Positions 1 through 13,200 of a DNA stretch of 64,000 nt are shown piece after piece. The stretch is from the NCBI RefSeq assembly GCF_000004195.4, contig NC_030677.2, positions 173,650,019 to 173,714,018 on the forward strand. The letters run 5' to 3'. Within the stretch, counting starts at the first letter, position 1; the number at the start of each line of letters is the position of its first letter. The position numbers and the translations under genes were made by a program. The notes below the pieces were generated by a model, which had not been told where the DNA came from, ran no database searches, and saw nothing but the letters and a program-made list of their open reading frames with translations. This stretch comes from Xenopus tropicalis (Eukaryota > Chordata > Amphibia > Anura > Pipidae).

Positions 1-60
1 ATTTATTAAACTGCAGTGTATTGGTGCTGTCACACAAGCAAGCTTTAAGAATAGGTTTTC

Positions 61-1047
61 TTAAAGGGGTTGTCCACCTTTGACTTAACTTTTAGTTTGA
101 TGTAGAGAGTAATATTCTGAGACAATTTGCAATTGGTCATCATTTTTTATTATTTGTAGCTTTTTAATTATTTCAGTTTTTGTTCAGCAGCTCTCCAGCT
201 TGGAGTTTCAGCAGCTTTTTAGTTTCTAGGATCCAAATTACCTTAGCAACCAGTGTGTGGTTTGAATAAAAGACTGATATATGAAGTAACAATAACAATG
301 AAACAGTAGCCTCACTGAACAATAGAAAGCCTCACAGTTTTTCGACTGCTGGGGTCGGTGACCCCCATTTGAAGGCTGCAAAGAGTTAGACAAAAAGGCA
401 AATAATTAAAAACTATATAAAACAAATAATGAAGAGTAATTGAAAAGGGTTGTTAGAATTGGCCTTTCTATAACATACTTAGGGGCACATTTACTAACCC
501 ACGAACGGGCCGAATGCGTCCGATTGCGTTTTTTTTGTAATGATCGGTATTTTGCGATTTTTTCGGAAATTATCTCGACTTTTTCGTTACCAATACGATT
601 TGCGCGAAAAAACGCGAGTTTTTCGTAGCCATTCCGAAAGTTGCGCAAAATCTGGCGATTTTTTCGTAGCGTTAAAACTTGCGCGAAAAGTCGCGACTTT
701 TTCGTAGAGTTACAACTTGCGCGAAACGTTGCGCCTTTTAAGTTTTAACGCTACGAAAAAGGTGCGACTTTTCGCGCAAGTTTTAACTCTACGAAAAAAT
801 CGCCAGATTTTGCGCAACTTTCGGAATGGCTACGAAAAACTCGCGTTTTCTCGCGCACAAGTCGTAATGGCTACGAAAAACTCGCGTTTTTTCGCGCAAA
901 TCGTATTGGTAACGAAAAAGTCGCGAAAAATACGAAAAAGTCACAAAATGTTCGTTTTCCAATCAGAATTTTTCCAATTCGGATTCGAATTTGTGTCTTA
1001 GTAAATCAGCCCCTAAAAGTTAGCTTCAAGGTGAACCTCCCCTTTAA
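61..1047. mobile_element. T2-type MITE (TTAA target), split by a second MITE
   Basis: Begins TTAAAGGGGTTGTCCACCTT at 61 and ends with the inverted match AGGTGAACCTCCCCTTTAA at 1047. The flanks keep TTAA (61-64 and 1044-1047). The interior has the Xenopus hallmarks TTTTTGTTCAGCAGCTCTCC, ACCTTAGCAACCAG and GGTCGGTGACCCCCATTTG. Near-identical full copies are present at 13197 and 58194. No coding capacity. The name T2/Kolobok is from general knowledge of Xenopus repeats. The right third is displaced by the insertion at 482-1013. Confidence 0.85.
482..1013. mobile_element. 532-bp foldback MITE nested in the T2-type element
   Basis: Starts GGGGCACATTTACTAA and ends TTAGTAAATCAGCCCC, inserted at a TA (480-481 and 1014-1015). 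Almost the whole element is one inverted repeat centred near 735, built of CpG-rich words such as GCTACGAAAAA, TTGCGCGAAAA and AATCGCCAGATTTTGCGCAA and their complements. The right arm contains a ~46-bp duplication (around 830-895) absent from the left arm. Open frames here are by-products of the palindrome. Confidence 0.85.
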
Positions 1048-1609
1048 AGTTTTTTGGAGGGTCCTATCAAAGGTTTGCATTAACCTTTAAACTTAACACC
1101 TGCACATTCATAATGAATAGTTGTGCCTTTAGGGCGTTCTTTATAGAAATGCAAATTATCTGGTGTGATTACATTTTTCAAGCCAAAAAAATGAAGAAAT
1201 TCATGAAATTTAAATTAGCGTTCATTTCCACGAATCCTCTTTATTTTCCCCAGTAATTGATCCAGCAGCCATTTTGGGAGCATTGGCACTTATTTTTTGA
1301 AAACAATAATGTGTTTAAGTTTCACTTGAAACTGGGTGAAATAGAAAACAATGTTGGGATTACCTTCCCCTTGAAAATGCACCTAGGACAGGCTGTCACT
1401 GCCTATTTACTAATCCACGAACAGATAGAAAGCGTCCGATTATCTGTAACCTGCCCCTACTCAGCCATCCATATCTGTTAAACCAATTGGGTAAGGGAGC
1501 CATGTTTGGCCCCATTTGGTAGCTGATATTGTATACCTGTAAAACCATACTGTTGGTAGAACATGTATGAATTTTGGAATTAAAAATATATTTTAAATTA
1601 TGATTTAAT

Positions 1610-1840
1610 GTGAACTCAGGATTCCTTACTCCTCCAGGGCTTGACCAAGTATCCGAGGATGTGACGCCTTTACAAATGGCTGGCTGGCTCCAGACTCTTA
1701 ATAAAAATATCTCTGTTACATATTTAGATTTCCTGTCTTCTTTTAACAACAAGATGGAATACCTTGAGCTGCTCTATTTAACCCTTACATGGCATTTAAC
1801 ATCACATTTACAAACAGATTTTTCTGTTCTGTTTCCATAA
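1610..1840 (+). CDS. tmem232: possible upstream TMEM232 exon, donor unresolved
   Basis: An open frame follows a possible acceptor (AACTCAG, ending at 1618) and runs to a TAA at 1838. The frame is the same as that of the exon starting at 1848. Residues VTPLQMAGWLQTL resemble the family stretch just before the VYNLVK block (V-P-P-L-x-x-A-x-x-L pattern). The next exon needs a donor that leaves one extra base. No such GT exists in this frame: the GT sites after CAA (1660), GAT and TCT are phase 0 or 2. Either this is a chance open frame, an exon with a non-GT donor, or a place with a sequence error. The GT after CAA reads GTATCC, a partial U12-type match, but it is out of phase. Confidence 0.35.
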   Translation: MNSGFLTPPGLDQVSEDVTPLQMAGWLQTLNKNISVTYLDFLSSFNNKMEYLELLYLTLTWHLTSHLQTDFSVLFP

Positions 1841-1847
1841 TATCTAG

Positions 1848-2020
1848 GTAACAAAATGGATTGGATCATTCATTATGGGACAGTCTATAATTTGGTTAAA
1901 GTCTGCAATGCACTCCAGATGGATGTGAACAGGAGTGGTTTGAGAAATGCAATATGGAAAGCACTGAACAGATGCAGTGAAAAAGATAAGCAAATTATAG
2001 ATGCTGTAAAGGTAGCTGAG
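1848..2020 (+). CDS. tmem232: TMEM232 coding exon a
   Basis: Acceptor is a pyrimidine-rich tract ending TATCTAG at 1847; donor is GAG|GTGTGT at 2021. The exon begins with two bases that complete a split codon, then reads NKMDWIIHYGTVYNLVK and ends IIDAVKVAE. It is 173 nt, ending in phase 0. VYNLVK and GLRNAIW are the strongest family matches. The stop TAA at 1838 shows that the frame cannot continue upstream without splicing. Confidence 0.9.
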
Positions 2021-5000
2021 GTGTGTATTACAATGAGATTTACCATTGCATTCCTTCTAAGTGCTCCCGAACCAAATATATCTACTCATCTTGACTGCAT
2101 TTTATTTACACTAACTTTCAACTACCATCCACTTGCATCTCAGCATTTGTTACCATTTAGTAAAAAAAGAATTTAATGTATGAATGTATAACTTTTATTT
2201 ATAAAGCACTACAAGGATACGCAGCACTGTACAATCTTACAATATGCAAAATTACACACAGGGAGGGCAAGTATAATAATAAATACAATAAATAAGTATA
2301 AATACACAGAGAATAAGTGCCATGTGGTATGAGACACAGTAAGACGGAGGTCCCTGTCCTGTAGACCTTACAATCTAAGTGGATGGGTAACATACAGGCA
2401 TAAATTGGAGGACAAATTTCTGAATTTTGATACCATAGAACTTACCAATGTCAAAATGTACCTATATCTTTCATAACTCTACCAGACTGCACTGTTAACA
2501 TATATATGTTTATTTTTTGTTATTGTTACTGTACAATCAACACTGTCAAAACCTAATAAAAATATAAGTTACAAAAAAAAAAAAAATTGGAGGACAAAAA
2601 TGCACAAGGTATGGCATTGGTCCTTTTGCACAGGACTAGACAAAATAATGTTTTAGTGCTCCTAAAGGTAGAATCAGAGTTTTTTCTTAAATGTAGTTTT
2701 AATGAATTGAGAACAAATGGATAAAGGGGATATCTTATGTGTAGGGAAAGATCTCACTAATCTGTGCCGTTTGCTTTATATCTACTGTACATTCAAAAAC
2801 CAATGCAGAGATTATAGAGCAAAAGACAAATCATCAGAAATATGAAAAGTCATCGGCATTTCCATGCTTGGTAACCTTTAGCAGCAGTCTCTGCAGAGCC
2901 ATTTACTTGCTTAGTCTGCATAAGTGCATGTTCATGCTTCTTCTTCTATTGTACAGAGCAGAATGCAGTTTTAAGAATTATTGGCATTACTGAAGCATGC
3001 ACAAGGATTGCCTGAGGAGCGGTATTGTGTTTATGTGTGACGGAACAATTCATTTTTAAGCATTACCTGATTTATCGGGCTTGCCTTATTATCTTAGGTT
3101 CTGCTCTAGATAAATAAGGAACACCATATTAAAGAGAACTATAACCATTTAAAATTTAATGTACAGTAACAGGAAAAAATAACTTAATTCATGGTGATAT
3201 AAAAACCCTCAAAGTTCTGTTTTAAACTGGGAAAACTATTCAGCATTCAGCTTAAGCCCAATAAATAGAACCATATTAAAAACATGTCCTTTTTTATTTA
3301 AAGGGACTCTGTCTTAAATGCATGCTGGTTGATGCTATCATTTCCAGTGCTTAGCATCAAACTGACAACTGGAATACTGGGGGCCTACCAGGTACCCGAC
3401 TCAAGAGACCACCGCCCAGACATTGCCACTCCCGTTCTGCTGCGCTATTTACTCCTCTGTTAAAAATAAAAGATCTGTAGCAAGGAGGAGAGGTGGTGGC
3501 TGAGGGCAGCTAGCTTGTGAGAGGTAGCAGGGCCCACCAGTGGGCCAGTCCAACCCTGTGTGTCTGATTCTTTAGGCATGAGCTTCAGCCATCCTCTTTT
3601 CCCCTCTATCAATAAAGACACTGCACACAATTTGAATATACACACATACATAAACACACATATGTATTTATGTATATACATCTATATATTTATATATGTG
3701 TATGTGTTAATGATTTATTAAGATCAGAGATTAGTTCTTAATTGTGGCAGTGCAGTTTCCTACAGCAACCAATCAAATCTTTGTTTTCTTTTGCTAGACT
3801 AATGAAAACTTACTAAAAAATTAGTTGCTGTGGAAAACCACACTGTTCTATTTAGCTCCTGTCTTTGGTAATAAGTTTAAGAAATGATTTGCTAGGTTTT
3901 ATGTGGCAAGGTTTTTTGTGTTCCATTAAAAGTTCAGAATTCTTTTATTTCTGTAATATATAAAATTCTTTGTTGTTATGTCTGACTCTGATAATCTTTA
4001 TTATCTTGTACACTCTCATTGCCAACAGTGTAGTAAAATAAATGAGCCTTTCAGATAAATGGTAATTGTGTCTTGCAAGTTACTTGCTTGATTCCTATGT
4101 GTATATCTAGATGCTATTCTGCAATATATCAGCACCATCTCCAGCCCCTTTGTACAAGTATTAAAAATGGCATTTTGCTACAGGTGTATGAATAAACCAA
4201 AAGGAGACTGGAAATATGTTATTTTTGGTGAGTCTAGTAGCATAATGCTTATGGCATAAAGGGGGTTTCTCCAGTGGTGTTTCTCAACCAATGGCTGACT
4301 GAGGAGCCTGGTATTAATGTGTTTTTGGCCTCAGAACATGTATTTTCAGTAAAATATATGACAAACAGTGGGGTTCATGTAAGGAGTAAGGAGATATTTT
4401 AATCAGGAAATGCTAGAAGGAACGGCATCCTATCTAAAGGTGCGGTGTTATCAACCTACACATTATGTAAAATTATTGTATGCAGAGCAGATTAAAAATG
4501 GTAAGTGTGCTGTATTCAACCAATATAAGGTATAAACAGGAAACATAGTATGTTTTAGTGCAATTGCACAGCAGTGATCTTGCTGGTTAATTTGTCAGAC
4601 AAAATAATGTAGACTGTCAGACAGAATCAACTAAACTTTAGAGAAAAACTAATTCCATACACTTGTATTGATCAAGTTTAACCACAAGATAAGCTAAACC
4701 TGCTTATTAGGCAGCCATGTCTAGTCATTGTGACTGACCCTGTGCTTTCACAATGGAACTGCTTTAAGATAATCTATTGTTTCTCCTACTCAATGTAACT
4801 GGAGTTATGGTCAGACTTGGGTGTTTTACTGTTGTGTGCTCTTCTCATTTCTACCACTAGGTGGTGCATGGGAGCATTTTTAGCAGTGCAGTTGTTAGGG
4901 AGCTGTTACCTTCCCATTGCTCTGCTGATCAGCTGCTGGGGGGGAAAGGGAGGAGAGTGAGATCACTTTAACTTGCACCGCAGTAGTAAGGGTGCATTTT

Positions 5001-8000
5001 GTAAAAATAAAACTTGTTTTCCCATGATTTTGCACTAAACTCTATATTGGTATATTGCAAGGAAATACCTTTAGGAATCTCATTGACCCATTAGGCTCAG
5101 GATTCTGGACTGGGAACAGAGCAGGGGTCAGAAAAAACTGAGTTATATCAAAGGAATCTACAAGAACCAAGGGCAGATTTATCAAAATTTGAGGTTGTGA
5201 AAAACGCTGACATGGAAAACTTGTGCAACTTTTCTTTTTGAATGCTAGCTTATTTAAAAAAACAAACAAGCATTAAAAGCAATAGAATATTCCTGCACTC
5301 ATTTTGTCAGGCAAGAATCTCATTGTTTCATTCATTTTCAATGAGGCTAAAAACTTGCATGTTTTAATAACTAAGAAAATAAATAAAGTTGTTAGAGAGA
5401 GTTTCCACTGAAGTCTTTTGAACCTATTTCTGGTGACTTTTTTGGGGATCATTTCTTTAATAAATACAGGCTATTAGTAGTTCCTAAGAATATTCTAGAG
5501 TATATTCACTGTGTTGTTTCTCCAATTGTGAAAAAAATGCAAATTCAGATTTTATTAAATTGGCTCCCAAAAGTGAGCACCAGAGACCTGGAGAGACAAC
5601 AACTCAGTGTCCTTATATACATTTCATTCAGAGTGGCAAAGTGCTCTCTGGAGATGACATACACATGTACCATGGATCTTTTTAGACAATCAATCTGCTA
5701 ATCAGTAATAGTGGGAGAGAATTCTTGTAGAGGATAGGCATTAAAGTGGGAGTACAGCTTTGTGAAGTCTTATAGCTTTAGAGTGTATAGTAGAGATACT
5801 CATTTATCTGCTTGTGTGTATACAGTATATATATGTACACTGTATATGTAAAGTAACCCATAGAACGTCAAAATCACTCATGCTAGCACTTTGGTATTTA
5901 CTACTGCCAGTAATGAAAGACTCTGGAATCCAAATTAAGGTGTTTTGACACCTCAAAATCACTGTGTGTCATTGCTCTTTGGATTTCACTGAGTATTTTT
6001 ATATTAATTGCATGTAGTTTAAGAACAGCTTATCTACAATTACACAACAAATAGTTATGAAGGTCTCCTTTTTAAGTGTTTATTTTCTACATTTTTTGTG
6101 TCTTTCATCTGTTTTAGCTAAATTAATGCAGTAGTTTATTTAACTGCCACACTTTGCTTTTTAATAGGCTGAATTAAATGGTCCGGCAAATACCTTCATT
6201 AATGCAAGTTCTAAAACATCATTAACTCCTGTGAGCTTAGGCTCCTGTCAGTATGTGGGATTGAGGATTGCAAGTGCCCTTTCGCAGCATTTCCTACCCC
6301 CTGTTGTGCCCTACATTCCACTTCCGAAGAAACAAGTCTACAGTCAGCGGCAAATTAAGCTTTCAAAGCTAAAGGAAGGCAAGACTGAGAAATTAGTTTC
6401 ACATCCCTCTTTAAGGTATGGAAAGTATGCATATAATATTGCTTGAATTTTTGGTTAAATGACTGCAAACTGTACATGAAAGGAATATAGTCTAATAAAT
6501 GCATTTTTTCAGATTTATTATTGATCTATTGCGCATCTCCATTATATTATTTCATTATACACCATCATTTTAAAATTCTAATAAAAGACATTCATCATAT
6601 AGAATATTCTGCACAATTTGAACAAAAAAAAATAGGATTTTAAACATGTTTGAAATAAATCTAAGTTAAAGATAGCTGTTCTGCATTTACAAAAACAACT
6701 AAAGTCTTGAATTTTCTACTCCTTAATGTTGCTTGATGTGTGATTCTGCCTGATTTTTTCATTGTCATCTTTTCTGGTTAAAAACTGTTCTGTTGTGTAC
6801 CAGCAATTGAAAAATCCCCTGTTTTATAAATCTCAGAATCCAAGACCAAAAACCAGCATCCAGACCAAAATCCCAGTCTTATTTGCCAGCAGCTTCCATA
6901 CCTTTTAAAGGATAAGGAATAGTGAAATTACTGGGGGGATGACAAATGTTACACCGTTTATAATTATAATCACTTACCTGATATGCCAGGTATCAGCTGG
7001 TAGAGTAAGAAGCCAAATTTTAAACAAAAAGGTGGCCTTCCTTTTTACCATACTGAGCATGTGCTGGCCCGAGGCCATTGAGGAATAAAGGAGCAGACGA
7101 TGATTGCTCTGTGGTGCTCTTACAGAAATACCCTGGAATAGTTTTCAGCGTCCGGGAGCACCACCGGCACCCCAAGTAATTTCACCTCTCATTTGTCCTT
7201 TAATGGGTATCTATGCATTTTGAAACTTAACAGACATTATTTATATAAGAAATTAATCTTTCAAATAATCCTCTTATATTGGATTTCACATATGAACAAA
7301 TATTTCAGTTACCTCTGCACAGTTATTGGCTGATGTAACCAAGCATGTACGCATTTGTGCCCCTGGTCTGTGAGTTGGCATAGCCAGTTGGCATTGCAGA
7401 AAGTTTATAGCTTATGGGGAGAATAATAAAAACTCAGACAAACACTGTGAATGCTTAGTCCAGCTGAACACAACTGTCTCTGATATAACTGCAACCAAGT
7501 ACCTAAGTACTGGAGAACTCTAGAGAAATACAAAAAGGGGTACAAAGGGGGCAGATTTACTAAAACCCTAACTTTCCTCATTTTATTTTTTAATTTCAAA
7601 ATTCAAATAAACTTTTTTTCACAAATGTCACAACATTTACTAAAGAGTCTGAACCAAAAAAAGTCAGTGTTGGAAAAAGTCACAGAAAAGTGCCAAAACT
7701 GTGCACTGAAACCTATACTTCAGATCCTTCAGGGAAGGGACATCAGCCATTGACATCTACATGATCACAACAAGTTTTAGCTTGTAAATTGTCGGAGTTA
7801 GATTTTTAGCAGTATTGTAGCATAGTAAATATTGGAAAAGTGACTTTTTTTAACGCAAAAAAAAAATCAGAATTGGAAAAAAAAATCTGACCATTAGTAA
7901 ATGGCCCCCTGTAAGTATTATAATTTTTATATGCTTGGAAAAGTGAGAGAGACTTCTGGGAAGCCCAGGAGGTACAGAAAAGCAGTGTATTAGATGCTGC

Positions 8001-10150
8001 TTGTGCTTTATGTTTGTCTGTTCTTCAGATCACATTTTAGTAGTTTTTCACCTTTCATTACTTTTTAACCAGAGCATATTAAAATGCGATACAAAAATAT
8101 CATAAAAAAATCTTATAATTTGTCATTTGAAATTAGCCGTAATGAAAGATTTCAGAAAACATGTACAGGGTACACATATTTTAAGTGAAATATTTACTGC
8201 TCTTAAAATTTAAAGAGAGATTAAAAATCCATGATGAGCTCCATCTTTATTTTGCTGAGTGCTATTAGCTGGCAAGAAGCTTTTACATAAATGAATAACA
8301 AGTATACCAGTAGATGGCACTCAGAGTTAAACGCAGTGTGACATTAGTGTAAAGAGATCTTGATAGCCCTGAAGTACTATAAAATGTCACACTGTGATCG
8401 TGAATAAATCATGTTGTTTATAAGAGTAATTAGTTTAGTGTTTGTTAATTGGGATGGATTAGCATCTGCATTGCAAATATAAACACGTTTTTTTCATTAA
8501 TGTAGTATTTTTGTATTTCAAATTAACCATTTTAATCAGAAGATTTGCAGTGTACGGTATGTACAAGATTCTGCATGGTTGATTTACGTAACTTTTTAGC
8601 ATTGTTAACAATCAGAACAATACTTGCCTATTTATTATTAGCTGGGAGAAAAAAAAACTTGTCGGAGGAGCTTCATCTTAACTGTGTAAGATTGAATGTC
8701 CCTCTATATGATATCTGCAGTAATTTATTATGTAATTGGAAAGAGCATTTCAACCTTATTACAACCATATGATAAAATAGAATAGCTGTTCAAATCATAT
8801 TTAGCAGTATCAGGTCGATGAGGGTGACATGTTTACTCAAACAGGCTCTGTACCAGAGGCAATCCATTTTTTTAGGCTTCAGAGCTGATTTCCCATATTT
8901 GCTGTATCAAAAGCAAATTAATGTACAGCATATAACAAATAGTATATGTACCACTAACAGTAATTTACAACTACTCAAACTACTCATCAACCACTTGGTT
9001 GAATTTGTGTTGTAAATCAAATTATTTTACATGTGGTATGTATGTAATGCAGGAAGCTGAACCAATGCTGTAGTTCTTACAAGCAATAAAGATTTAATTC
9101 AATTTATAAATGGTGAGGAGTTAAGGCGTGATAATCCTTGACAAAGTCTATAGAAGAAATGAGTTTGTTTTGTAGTGTAGACAGAATCCCAGGAGGGACA
9201 AAGATAATGGAAGGAACGTGGCATGAACAACATACTGCAAACCAGAAGAGTAATGACAAGAACTGATATCTTGGAGGAACTGTTGGGGTCATTTACTCAC
9301 ACTGGATGAGCCAGGGTTCCCTGTGTCAATAGGTACATTGCATGTAAATTACAAGAGGAGATGGGTCACACAAGACAAAGGGGCACTAAATGCAACTATG
9401 TGGAAGTACAAAGAGCACCTTTATTCGCAGGCACTAATCCCCAACCAGTGCTTCAGGGGCAACATGTTGCTCACCAACCCCCTTGGATGTTGCTCTCAGT
9501 GGCCTCAGATTTTATATTCAGATTTTTAGCAGTATTGTCGCATAGTAAAAAATCAGAATTGGAAATAAAATCCGACCATTAGTAAATGTATAATAATTTT
9601 TATATGCTTGGAAAAGTGAAAGAGACTTCTGAGAAGCCCAGGAGGTACAGAAAAGTAGTATATTAGATGCTGCTTGTGCTTTATGTTTTTCTATTCTTCA
9701 GATCACATTTTAGTAGTTTTTCACCTTTCATTACTTATTATAAAGAACAAGGTCTTTACTCCATCAAAGACAAAATTGTGCAGATATCTGATATGTATAT
9801 ATATTTGGTATTGCTGTAACTATAATAAAAATACCTTGTACACTTTGGGGGCCATTTACTAACGCTCAGATTTTTTGAAAAAAAAAATCTGAATCCGACA
9901 ATCCAATTCGGATATTTTTAGCACTGAAAGTAGCAGAAAAAATGTAGCCAGTTTTTTTATATTTACTGTGTGACAAAATGGTTAACAATCAGAATCCAAC
10001 AATTTGCCAGCTCAAACTTGCTTGGAGGATACTTTTTTTGCTTCGAAACTCATTGTAATGTTGCAAAGAATCAAGTTTCTTTGGATTTTATAATATAAAA
10101 TATGGGAAATGAGTCTTGGTAGATCTGCCCAGTGACTGTTTCCATCATTT

Positions 10151-10204
<54 letters not shown>

Positions 10205-13200
10205 CTCTCAAAAAAGGGGAAAGTTGTGCTCAACCTCTAAATTTTAAACCATTAGGCGGGGGTGCAATGAGGCTGTGACCACAAATACATAGAAACAACA
10301 ACAAGAGATCCTCTGCACTCACCTATTCAGTGCATTAAGCTACCAAGAAATGCCCACCCCTTTAAGCAAAACAGGGATTGTTTGTCCATATATTGCAATA
10401 TACTTCAAGCTGGCCAACTATGTCAAAGTCATCTTTTCTGGCCAGTCCTACACTGACTTATGCGATTCATTATGAATTCTACTGCTTCAATATACATTTA
10501 GCAAAGGGACTAAGTTTTGCCTGCAACTGCTTTCAAGGTTAAAACCCCCATATGGTTGCCCTTTTATTGGCTCCACTGGGATCACTTGACTGTAGCTGGG
10601 AAGGGTGGGAGCTACAACATGGAGCTGGCCACTGCTCCTATATAAACTATGTTGTTGTATGTATATATATTTATATATATGAGCATGCCAGTCAAAACAA
10701 CTCACCATTACAAATACAACATAAGCTTTTTTAGCCCTGAAAAATGCAAATATTTGACATTGTGTTATATTTACAGTAATAATAAAAACAAGGTCCCTTT
10801 ATTCCTTCACAAAACAATAAAGGCAGCAGGTACAGTGAAAATACAATTAATTGTTTTAAAGGAAGACATTAAATAATTCACAACCCTTTGTTTTTCTCCC
10901 TCAAATGGTCTAAAGTCAAGCGAAATGCACAATCACAAAGTCTGCCTTCTGCTTATCATGACTTTTTATGGCATGTACAATACGAGTAGCTGCCAAAAAC
11001 GAGAACTTGTAAAGATATTTTATGTTCTGCAGGTGACAATTGCAGACAACACTAAATTCATTACTATATTCACTGTCTCATAAACATTTATTTCAGGATG
11101 TAAGTACAAAAATCATTTGTGTTCCATGCCCAAAATGGTTACAGCTGTCTGTTAAAATATTAATGAACATTTATTAATAAGTGTAGAACTAGAGATGTTG
11201 AAGTATAGCAGATGTATATGGACTGCCTTCCTATGTTATCAAATGATGTTTCAGAGAAATTCAAGACTTTTAGTACATGTATAAGCTCAGATGATTTCAT
11301 TCACATTCGGAGAATAATACTGGGATATGTATGTTACTTGATTTAAACTAGTAGCTTCTGGAGAATCCAGGAAGATAAACTATAAATCAAGTGGAAGTTA
11401 AACATAAGGCAGTTGCAGCTATTGTGATATCGGTTTCATTACTTGTCTGTTTTGTCTTTTCTTACACCCCACTCTTTGGGACCCATTTACTAATGTCCAT
11501 TTTTTTCAGGTATTGTATATTTACTAATTACCTGAAAATTTGAAAAATGTGTAATTTATTAAGTTAAAAAAACAAAATAGGACAAAACTATGATTCTAAA
11601 AGCTGTTGAGGTCATGTAGAAGTCAGTGGGAGGTGCCCAAACTGTAACTATTTTGTGGTTTTTGTTGTTTGTGAAAATTCTTACGAAAAATATGGGAATG
11701 ATTGTGCAGCTTACAGCAACAATAACAGAATAAATAGTAGTAGTAAAATAACAAATAATTTGAAAAAAAATCAACAATATCAAAACAAAAGTAAACAATT
11801 CTTCATAAATATTGCAAATAGTCTGACGGCTCTTGGCATAACGCTATTAATCCATATGTTACTTTTGGCTTTTATACTTTTGGGTTTTCTGGGCTTAAGT
11901 TTGGGTTTGGGTTTGTGCCAAATGAATACAGGAACTGTTTGAAACTGTTCCTTTGAAGGGAGTTGCTAAGCCACACTGCAGTATTGCTCACCTTTACTTG
12001 AAAAACTTTATGTTGTTTTGACTTTTTTGAAAAATGTTATTATTTTGTTTGTTATATAGTTGTTGAGGACTAGTGTCTTACTGTATTTAATGTAGTATAA
12101 ACAAGATGCTTATATGATGTATGCATGATAGTGGGTGAGACGTAGCACATAGATATGTTCCACATATATGAAAGTATTGCAGTTGTCTATATGAAATTGT
12201 CACACTTGGTATCCCAAAACCCAGAACTAATGCCAAGGTCGCAGTCAGAGCTCACGCTTTTGCCTATTACAGCTGCCTTTCACTTTGGGAGGAGCCCTCC
12301 TCTACTTGAACGCCAGAAGGTCTTAAAGTGAGATAACCAAGGCAAGAGTTCTGGCCGAGCAAGGGAACCGGTTTGTGTGTTGCAGGAAGTGGAGAGCTTA
12401 GTCGAGTTAACAGGCCAAGGACAATAACCAAACTTTTAGAGCAATAAAGAATTCGGAATCCAGAAGAGTGGTCAATAACAGGCAGTAGGTCAATACAGGT
12501 AGCAAAAAAAAAAACAATGGTTCATAAACAGGCAATGGTCAGGGACATAAGATTATACTGGAGGCGCACCCAGGAACTATACAGGACAGCCCAAGTTGGG
12601 CAATGGTATAAAGGTTTTGGCGCCTTGAAATATTCAAGAAAGTTGATTATTCAGTTGCAGAGTAGATATATACTATAAATAGATCAAGATTAGCCCAGAT
12701 TAGACTGGATCTTCTGTAGATAAATTAGGGAGATATGTAGATTGCAGGAAATTGGAAATGATGGAATTGATAAAGTTAAGAACTAGCTTTTAGAGGCATT
12801 CATGGAGTGAGATCAGTGAGTTTGTAAGTGTTTTTTGGGACTCGAATAATCATAGAACAATGTGGAACCAAGACCATTTAAAAGGAGGGACTGAAGATGT
12901 TGGTATAGACTTCAGTTAGTTTGAAACGCTGCCCATATACACATACCGATATTATTGTACGCAAGGTTTTGTACAATATTCAGTGCGTGTATGGTGGGTT
13001 GATGAGGTGACTGATATTGGAAAAAGCCTTGGATATTGGTCGTCTTGTCGATCAGACAGGATGTATGTTAATACTGAATCGTCAGATAGAGGTAGATATC
13101 CTATTGTTCTACCTGCATATCTGACAATTCTGCGAGCAATTAGATTGTGCTGTAATGAGTATGGCTACCTTAAGGAAGTAAAATAAAGGATTTATTTTAA

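Noticed and set aside
717..1001. 94-codon frame in the foldback MITE
   Set aside because: Built of repeated GCTACGAAAAA words in an inverted repeat; no protein family.
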